DNA from: an uncultured Alphaproteobacteria bacterium
GTDB taxonomy: Bacteria > Pseudomonadota > Alphaproteobacteria > CAAHEQ01 > UBA3637
Reading direction: 5' to 3'
Assembly: GCA_937888725.1 (NCBI GenBank)
Contig: CALARE010000020.1
Coordinates: forward strand, 1 to 7,992
Length of the DNA stretch: 7,992 nucleotides
Part shown: piece by piece, positions 1-6,900 of the stretch
How positions within the stretch are numbered: position 1 is the first letter of the stretch
Layout of the letters: each line of letters opens with the position of its first letter
Notes under the pieces: generated by a model
What the model saw: the letters and a program-made list of their open reading frames with translations, nothing else
Databases searched by the model: none
What the model was told of the DNA's origin: nothing
Translations under genes and position numbers: made by a program

Positions 1-48
1 CCCGAAGGAGATAATGTTGCTTTAGATACCTCTTACAACGCTTTTTAA
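1..48 (+). CDS. 3' end of an unrecognised gene (15 codons visible)
   Basis: Frame 1 is open from the window edge and reads PEGDNVALDTSYNAF followed by TAA at 46-48. The other two forward frames hit stops within the first 25 bases, and codon choice looks ordinary, so this is probably the C-terminus of a gene that begins upstream. Fifteen residues are too few to identify a family and I do not recognise them. Its position beside a DnaA-box cluster makes its identity useful, since genes such as hemE, rho or parA often flank origins in related bacteria, but nothing here allows a choice. No clear intrinsic terminator follows it before the origin-like region. Confidence 0.45.
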   Translation, partial: PEGDNVALDTSYNAF

Positions 49-130
49 ACTCACAATTTTTTTTGCATACTTCTTCGATTTTACCCCCTTATACCACATA
101 AAAAGGCAAATGTGAACAATAAAAAAATGA

Positions 131-153
131 CAAAATGTTACAAAATTGCCAAA
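131..153. repeat. 23-bp direct repeat, copy 1
   Basis: An exact 23-bp sequence beginning CAAAATGTTACAAAATTG and ending CCAAA occurs here and again at 231-253. Copy 1 abuts the first DnaA box (156-164). An exact repeat of this length in an intergenic region suggests a binding site, such as an iteron-like or regulatory element of the origin, but no known consensus is matched. Confidence 0.75.
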
Positions 154-230
154 AGTTATCCACAGGCACTTTTCATAGATTTCAATGACTTATAAGAACG
201 CCAAAATCAAAAAGGTGCCCTAAACCTTGC

Positions 231-253
231 CAAAATGTTACAAAATTGCCAAA
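231..253. repeat. 23-bp direct repeat, copy 2
   Basis: This is the second exact copy of the sequence at 131-153, offset by exactly 100 bp, and it lies at the left edge of the A/T-rich tract. The flanks differ between copies beyond the 23 bases, so the conserved unit is well delimited. Confidence 0.75.
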
Positions 254-345
254 TTTAAAAAAAAAGAAGAAAAAAAAGAAAAAAATCTTTTCCCCCTTAA
301 ACCCCCTTTGTTTTAAAAATAAAAAAAATAATAAAAAAAATAACG
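251..345. other. A/T-rich candidate duplex unwinding element
   Basis: Most of this stretch is A or T. It has long A-runs (258-287 with a few G, and 314-341 almost only A and T) interrupted by two short C-runs near 292-307. It sits inside the DnaA-box cluster, between the box at 156-164 and those at 382-473. A low-stability tract beside DnaA boxes is where strand opening occurs at known origins. The assignment here rests on composition and position only. Confidence 0.45.
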
Positions 346-637
346 CACTGGTATACGCGCGCCTATACTTTGTCAATTTCCTGTGGATAACTCATCACAC
401 CCCTTAAAAACCAAGACATTTAACTGTGAATAACTCGCTATTTTTTAAAAGTTATCCACACAGCTGTGAATAAGTTTTAAAAACATCATAAAATCAGATT
501 CGTATGCAAAATGTGTTCTCATTTTGTTTTTTTTACCTGAAAAGTTATGCACAAAATCAAAAGAATCACCGCCTTTTTTCTGCCTTAATTCATCCATTGC
601 GAATCGACACCGAACCGGCAACATATCACAAAAAAAA

Positions 638-735
638 CCGCTACCCAAATCGCCAATTACTCCTCTACAATACCACCCAAAAAAACCGCCACCCAAATCG
701 CCAATTATTCCCACCATCATACCACCCAAAAAAAA
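638..735. repeat. Degenerate tandem duplication, unit about 48 bp
   Basis: Two adjacent units (638-685 and 686-735) both begin CCGCYACCCAAATCGCCAAT, both end with ACCACCC and a run of A, and differ in the middle, with a one-base length difference. The sequence around it (560-860) is C- and A-rich with no credible gene. Open frames through it translate to proline- and lysine-rich or glycine- and phenylalanine-rich low-complexity peptides and are not called. Function is unknown; it may be spacer DNA next to the origin. Confidence 0.6.
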
Positions 736-782
736 CACGCAAAAAAGGTTTAGCAAAAAAAAGCTTGATGCTCTTGCATATT

Positions 783-801
783 CCTTTTTGCATAAAAAAA
801 A
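783..801. repeat. 19-bp direct repeat CCTTTTTGCATAAAAAAAA, copy 1
   Basis: CCTTTTTGCATAAAAAAAA occurs exactly here and again at 865-883, 82 bp downstream. A shorter TTGCATA also occurs at 774-780. The repeat separates the origin-like region from the terminator of the large gene. No function can be assigned. Confidence 0.6.
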
Positions 802-864
802 CAATCACTTAACAAGAATCTAAAAATGAACAAACCAATTTAAACCACTTGGTTCGTATAAGAG

Positions 865-883
865 CCTTTTTGCATAAAAAAAA
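865..883. repeat. 19-bp direct repeat CCTTTTTGCATAAAAAAAA, copy 2
   Basis: This is the second exact copy of the 783-801 motif. Its A-run forms the outer left arm of the terminator hairpin at 876-926, so this copy may be partly a by-product of terminator sequence. Confidence 0.6.
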
Positions 884-926
884 GGGGGAATTTGTTTTGC
901 AAAATCAATATCTTCCCCCCTTTTTT
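876..926 (-). terminator. Bidirectional rho-independent terminator of the large gene
   Basis: The left arm AAAAAAGGGGGAA (878-890) pairs with the right arm TTCCCCCCTTTTTT (913-926), giving 13 base pairs with one extra C and a 22-nt loop that itself holds the palindrome TTTTGCAAAA (894-903). Read on the minus strand, the stem closes with CCCCC followed by eight T (883 down to 876), the classic form of an intrinsic terminator. It begins 66 bases after the stop codon of the large gene. The arms are symmetrical, so it would also work on plus-strand transcripts coming from the origin side. Confidence 0.82.
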
Positions 927-992
927 AAGAAAAATTCAATCCCGCCCGAAGCGATACATATCTTGCAATGGCTCGTTTTATTTTGCCCTTCC

Positions 993-3900
993 TTATCGGC
1001 TAGAGTTGTGTTTTAAAAAGTCACGCTGTTCTTTTTTGCGTTTTTCTGCCAAAGCCTGCTCTCTTTTCTCCTTTTTCTTCATCATAAGTTCTTGTGTCTT
1101 ATCCTCAGGAGAAACAGATCTTGCCTTATCTAATTCTTGGCTCAATTTTGCCAAACGCTCAGCTCTGATTTTTCTTACTTTCTTTTTATCCTTATAAGCA
1201 CCATCAATTGTGCCCATTGTTTTATTGCTATTGCTTTCATTTTGCTGTCCAACGGGCAATTGATCTGCCTCAGCCAACTGATTGAAAATACTCAATTTTT
1301 GTAAAATGGACAACGTTGTATCAGATTCCATCAATTTCTCTTTTTGATGGGATAATGAATGCCACCCAACAACGGCTTTTTTAATCCGTTTTTTCAATGC
1401 GTTTAAAACGAACAAATCCCCCGTTTTGAGCGTTTCAGAACCATAGAAAGCAATGTTCAACAAAGCCCTTTTATGTGCTGGCAACCGCGAGCGTACCCCT
1501 GTGATAAATTGCTCATGAAAACCTGTTTTTTTCAAATAAGATAAAACATCTTTTGCGATATCGGTTTCATTTTTGCCACTTTGCAACGCTTGCCCCAAGG
1601 AATGAATCACATCACCCATTTTTTGGGACAGATTTTGTTTGACCCCCTCGTCTTTAATTTGACCAAGTGTGCCATTTAAATGGTCAACAAAATCAACATG
1701 ATCAGGCACAAAGCACATTTCAACAAGAGCATTGTTATAATCTCTCATTTGCTCAGCATCTGTTATATTTGTTGGCCGCATCAATGAAGCAAGAGCCTCC
1801 TCAATTACGATTGGTTTTTCAATTTTACCCATCATATCGGGGTTTAACCGCCCTTCTGGCATTATTTTTTGCATCACAAGGTGGTCAAAATCGAACCCAT
1901 CCATTCCCATACCATTGATAATTTCGGGGTGGATGTTGCCTTTTTCTTTCACCAAATTAAACACCAATGGGAGCATTTCTTGTGCGGGAATATCGTTTGA
2001 AAAGTGGGACAAGTTTGCAAGTGATCGCTCCACTTTTGAAATATACAATGACGCAGACCCTTGCTCATCCCTCAATTCATTGACAGCGAGATTAAAGCAT
2101 CGGAACAAACTTTCATCCACCACATGCCCATCAGGGGTGAAAAGTCCATCAAAATTTTCCGTTTTTTTGAACAACCGACCTAACGATTCCCTCTTTTCAT
2201 CACCTGAAGCATTTGAATTTAATATCATAACCGCTCGCACGGTGCTATGCAACGCTTTACCAAATGAATTTAAATCTTCTTTTGTGGGTTCTTCAATCGA
2301 GGTTGACCCTGTGTCAAAGAGGTTGATTCTCGTTTCATTTTCCGACAAGCGTTCAACCTTTAATTGCCCCGTATGGCGATCATCATCGAACACACTGCCC
2401 ATCATAATCATCCTAAGATTTAACAAGAAATTCGCCTTTGCCACCGCTTTTTTATACGCTCCTGATTTAATGGTGTCATAATCAACACCGTCCGCTTTTT
2501 CCATAATTTTAAAGCTTTGCGAATAGCTATAATCCCCATCTTGCACCACAACATGATAAGGTCCTGTTTTTTCATCTGGCTTATCCCATGGCATTGTTTT
2601 AAAGGTAAAGTGATGTCCATCAACCTCAATGTTAACATTATCATAAAGCGTTGTCGCTAAAATGGATTGCTTGTACCCAATATTAGCATCAAGCTCAATG
2701 TCATTCATGCTTCTTGCTTGTCTAATCGCATCACGAATCACGTGCAACAAATGGGCGTTTTGTGGTTGTTCTTCGAGTGTTTTTTCAAGTGCCTTTTCCA
2801 ACCTGTTATAAACCGAAACAGCCTTTGCGGCCGATTCTGGGCGTGATACAGAAACAACCTTATCCCCCATTTCATAGGTCAAATAATGGCTTGCAGCCCC
2901 CAAACATTTGCCCAATCCGCCCGATTGAATGATTAAATTGAAAAGTTCGGGGTGTTTTTCTCTGATTAAAGAAAAAACCTCTGCCCGTGAGGGTGTGCTG
3001 GCTTGGTTGGTTAATTTTTTTAACTCCACACGAATATCTTCTGGAATATCCTCATGGGCGGACAAAAATTGCCCCACTTTAACACCTGCCGCCCCTTGGG
3101 CTTCCAAAAATTTGCGAACTGTTTCACCCAGATTGAGTGATTTTTCCTCCTCTGGTAATGAAGAAGCTAAACATCCCGATAACAAGGTGTCCGCTTTATA
3201 CATTTCTTGTTTATCCACCGCGGTTGCATAGTTGTATAATGCTTGCCTAAAGAAAGCTGTATTTTCATCTTTTTCTTTAAAAATACGATCCAGCATATTG
3301 TTGATGCGTTCTTCTTGATTGGGGTATCCCCGCTCAAACAAAATGGTCAACACCGCCAATCTGATAACAATATCTTTTGACCAAAACTCTTTGTGTAAAT
3401 TGTCTCCTCCATCCTCATCAATATGGCCATTATTATAAAACCGCTTCACCCGATCAGTTACGCCATTTTCCAAGGCTTCAACACTTTGAGGTGTTACAGG
3501 CGAAAGGAAAAAGTCAATCAAAGCACGCGCTTCCCCTTCTTCTGCATTATGAGAAACAGCATTTAACAATCCCCCAGCCAAAGCGTTATCAGCTTCTGAC
3601 GAGAGTTTTCCCATTGTTGCATCGGGGTCTAAAATATGGGCTAATTTTGGCTGAGCGACGAGTACATCTTGCAATAAATCGCTCAATTCTTTTTGAATTT
3701 CAAAACTCAGAGCCGTCTGTTTCATCTTTGATATCAATTTGCGGTGTTTTCCATTTTTATCAGGGTATTTTTTAGCACTCGCTGTGCCCCCTTGGCGAGA
3801 GATTTTTTCATTCTTTAACTTCTTGATAAAAGGCTCCACTTTTTGAATATACGCATCACTCATATCGTCAACAGAGCCAACCAATTCCCGCACAGCTTCT

Positions 3901-6900
3901 GCCCAAATTTTGACCAACCGTTTTTTATTTTCAGGGAATGGCACACTTGCCCGCTCTGTTAGCATTAAAAAGGCATATTTTTCACGCAAATGAGCGGGTT
4001 CTTTTTCAATTTGATTGATGATATGGGTGACAATCTCTCTATCCACCCATTTTATGGCGTTAAATGTCTGTCTATCCTTCAACCATATATACATATGGAT
4101 ATTATCTTTCACGGCATTATTCCAAATTGAATTTTCCCCCGTGGGAGAAAAAATCTCTTTTTTTGTATTTTTTGACAGGCGAAAAGCCATTCGCTGACGA
4201 TATTGTTTGCCCTCCAAGTATTCTCTAGCCATTTTATCTTGTTCAACTCTATTAAGCGTCGAATCAATCAGCTCAGCCAATTCATCATCTTTTGATACGG
4301 GCGTAACGGCAAAGGAAAGCAGGCTTAATTTGGCCTCTAATGTGGGGGCTTTCGCAATCATTTGATGATATTCTTGAATAATCTCTTGCGGGGCAATATC
4401 TGAGAAATAATCCCCATATTTATCCTCAAAAACATGCGTATAATTTTGAGCGATAAGCCAGATACATTCTCTCATTGTCTGGGGCCAATTTTTTCTGTTA
4501 TAAGCATTTAACAAATACCCTTGCCAAATTTTGGCCTTTTGTTCGGTGTCAATTTCGTTTTTAGCGGATAAATAACCCTTTTTTAAAAACTTGCCATATT
4601 CAATAAAATATTGCATTGGCATATCGTTGTTTTTTGAGATATATTTGTCATGAATATAAGATAAAAGTGTATCAAACCGATTTGAACTATGGGCTGGAAC
4701 ATTGTACACAGCATCTTTACATCTGGCATTATTTTTTTGATACAATTCATCCATTTTTTTCAAATCTGCTGGCGTTTGTATTGGCAAGGTCATATAAACT
4801 TTGTTCCCTTGTTCATCCAATTCATACAAGCCGAAAATTTTGGCACATAAACGCGGGGCAAATTCATACATATCTAGCACAAATTTTTCCTGATAATCAA
4901 TATTTTTCCCATTTCTATCAACAAAATTATGACGATTCGACGCGCTTATAGGGAACCAAAAACTTTCATCAATCACATCAAGATAGGGGGATTGATTTAA
5001 TATCTTTAAAACGGGTGGAAACAACTCTTTAGCAACCTTTTTGCTTGGATGACCTTCATTTACGCCAATACATAGCTGACAATTGCTCATAAGGACAAAA
5101 AGAACCGGATTTTCTTTTCGATTTAAAATTGTATTTTCAATCACGGCTTTGGCAATTTCAGGATCTGTTAGCCCAGCTCTTAAGGCATTCATATACCCTT
5201 TTGCAACAAAATCAAAATCCTTATTACCATAATAAAATAAGCATTTGCCTTTTTCATTCTCGTTACGGGCAAATTCCCCCAAGGTTGTCCATGGAGATTT
5301 TTCATAGTCCCAATTCATCCCTTTTAAAACAAGGGGGTTCCTTTCAAACAACTCCAAGGTTTCATTAAAAAGATAATAACACGAATAATTCACAATGTTC
5401 ACAACATCTTGCGGAGATAACTTTTCCTTATCAAAAGAATGGTATACATCTTTTAAGTGATAATGCATCTGAACATTCAATCTGTGGGTTTTTCTTTTAT
5501 ACAATTCTTTATTATGTTCTTGTACCCCTTCAAACGTCAACACATGTGCTCTATAATAAGATGGGTGACAAAGATAATGCCTCGAATCTTGTCCCTGTGT
5601 ATTGCCTTTTACCTGTTCACCCACGGTTTCAAGTTCTTCTATTTTTATGTTCCTTCCATTCATAACAGGGTCACTCATAACAGGGGCTATCGAGGTGATG
5701 TTTTTTGTACGGTTGTTATATTCACACCTTAAACTGTCAATTCCGCTGTTTAAAACAAAAACCGAATGTTCATCCATTTCTTGAATATCTTTGTTATATA
5801 GCCCCGTATAAGAAACAGAAGAATCATCAAGCAGGAGCCCACTACTAGGCCCTAACAAATGCTGGAATGGGTTACCCAATTCAAAGGCACTTGAATCATA
5901 ATACCCCAATGTGTTTAATAAATCTTGTTGAAACATGCGCATACACCTTTTTTCAATCGGATCGACAGGAAATTCTTTTAAGTGCGTGATATCATACAGC
6001 GGATGTTCCCCCTCTTTGGCACAAGCTATCACAGGAGCCAACAAATAACTCGCATTCACGTATGACATATACTCCCTATCCAACAAAGATTTCATCAAGT
6101 TGAGCATCTCCTTAAATCGTTGAACATCTTTATCTTGCTCAAGTTCTTTAAACGCTGGATCTTCCTTTGAAAGCATGCCATAACGAGATACATCCTGCCC
6201 AATATACTGAGCAAAGGGGAGTGAAATTTTATCAGGATTCATCAATAAATCAGTGATAAAACCTCTTATTTCAACAATCTCAGTGGGGAGTTTTTCCCTT
6301 TCAAAGCGTTCCTCATTGTCAAAATAGGTTTCTAAATTAACAGGTTCTGCCATTTCAGCATTCTTTTTCCCATTTTTAGAAGATGAACCTTGATATTCCC
6401 CTTGGGTAAATGAAAAATACTTTTCAAAATATGTGTGATGTTTGTTCAAAAAGCTGTTTATCAATGAAGATGCCATATCTCCAAGTGTATGTTCACCCGT
6501 CCGATTTAAGCGACGCATCCGCTCCCATACGGGTCCAATGAGATCATCTCCAGAAATAATCTCATTTAACATAGACATCTTTTCCCAATAAATTTTATTC
6601 AAAATATAATGATGATGTTTGCTTGTGTCATGACGGTTTTCATCTGTTAAAATATCGATTCCCTTACTATTTTCACGGCCATTAAAATAGTCCTGCAAAA
6701 TCTCTGACCAAATAAATTCATTGGCAGAAATCCGTCTCTCCCCACGAGTACGAACTATGTCCAATGTTTCTGAGTTTGAAACAAGGGGAATTTCAAGCGA
6801 TTCGGCTTGATCCAAAATTTTATTTAACCCGTCAATCGCTGTACCCGTTGTTGTGGGTGTTTGCCCCTCCTCTAATGGCAACAAAACGCCATCTCTTTGA

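Larger units (their letters stand above)
100..560. other. Putative origin of replication (DnaA-box cluster)
   Basis: Six exact matches to the DnaA box TTATNCACA lie in about 400 bases: TTATCCACA at 156-164 (+), 382-390 (-) and 452-460 (+); TTATTCACA at 425-433 (-) and 465-473 (-); TTATGCACA at 545-553 (+). A seventh site, TTGTTCACA at 111-119 (-), differs at one position. The boxes at 452-460 and 465-473 face each other across a CACAGCTGTG palindrome (459-468). An A/T-rich tract at 251-345 separates the first box from the main cluster, which is the usual arrangement of a duplex unwinding element next to DnaA sites. No credible gene occupies the region. This density of consensus boxes is far above chance and is typical of a bacterial oriC or a DnaA-dependent plasmid origin. 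Which of the two it is cannot be decided without neighbouring genes or GC skew. Confidence 0.72.

Noticed and set aside
280..320. CtrA site (TTAA-N7-TTAA) in the origin
   Set aside because: The TTAA pairs present have the wrong spacing (for example 12 bases between those flanking the C-run), so the consensus is not met.
182..376. Minus-strand open frame of 64 codons in the origin region
   Set aside because: It is mostly poly-Phe read from A-runs and lies on the DnaA-box region; not protein-like.
445..823. Overlapping open frames of about 100-119 codons on both strands (445-804 minus, 504-812 and 524-823 plus)
   Set aside because: They translate low-complexity, tandem-duplicated and A/T-run DNA, lack ribosome binding sites I could support, overlap each other and resemble no family.
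930..992. Second small hairpin (CGC-TTCGG-GCG on the minus strand) just after the large gene as its terminator
   Set aside because: The stem is only about three pairs and is not followed directly by a T-run; the 876-926 hairpin is far stronger.
1915..2481. 188-codon plus-strand open frame
   Set aside because: It lies antisense within the UbiB-like part of the large gene, whose own frame carries conserved motifs; a shadow frame.
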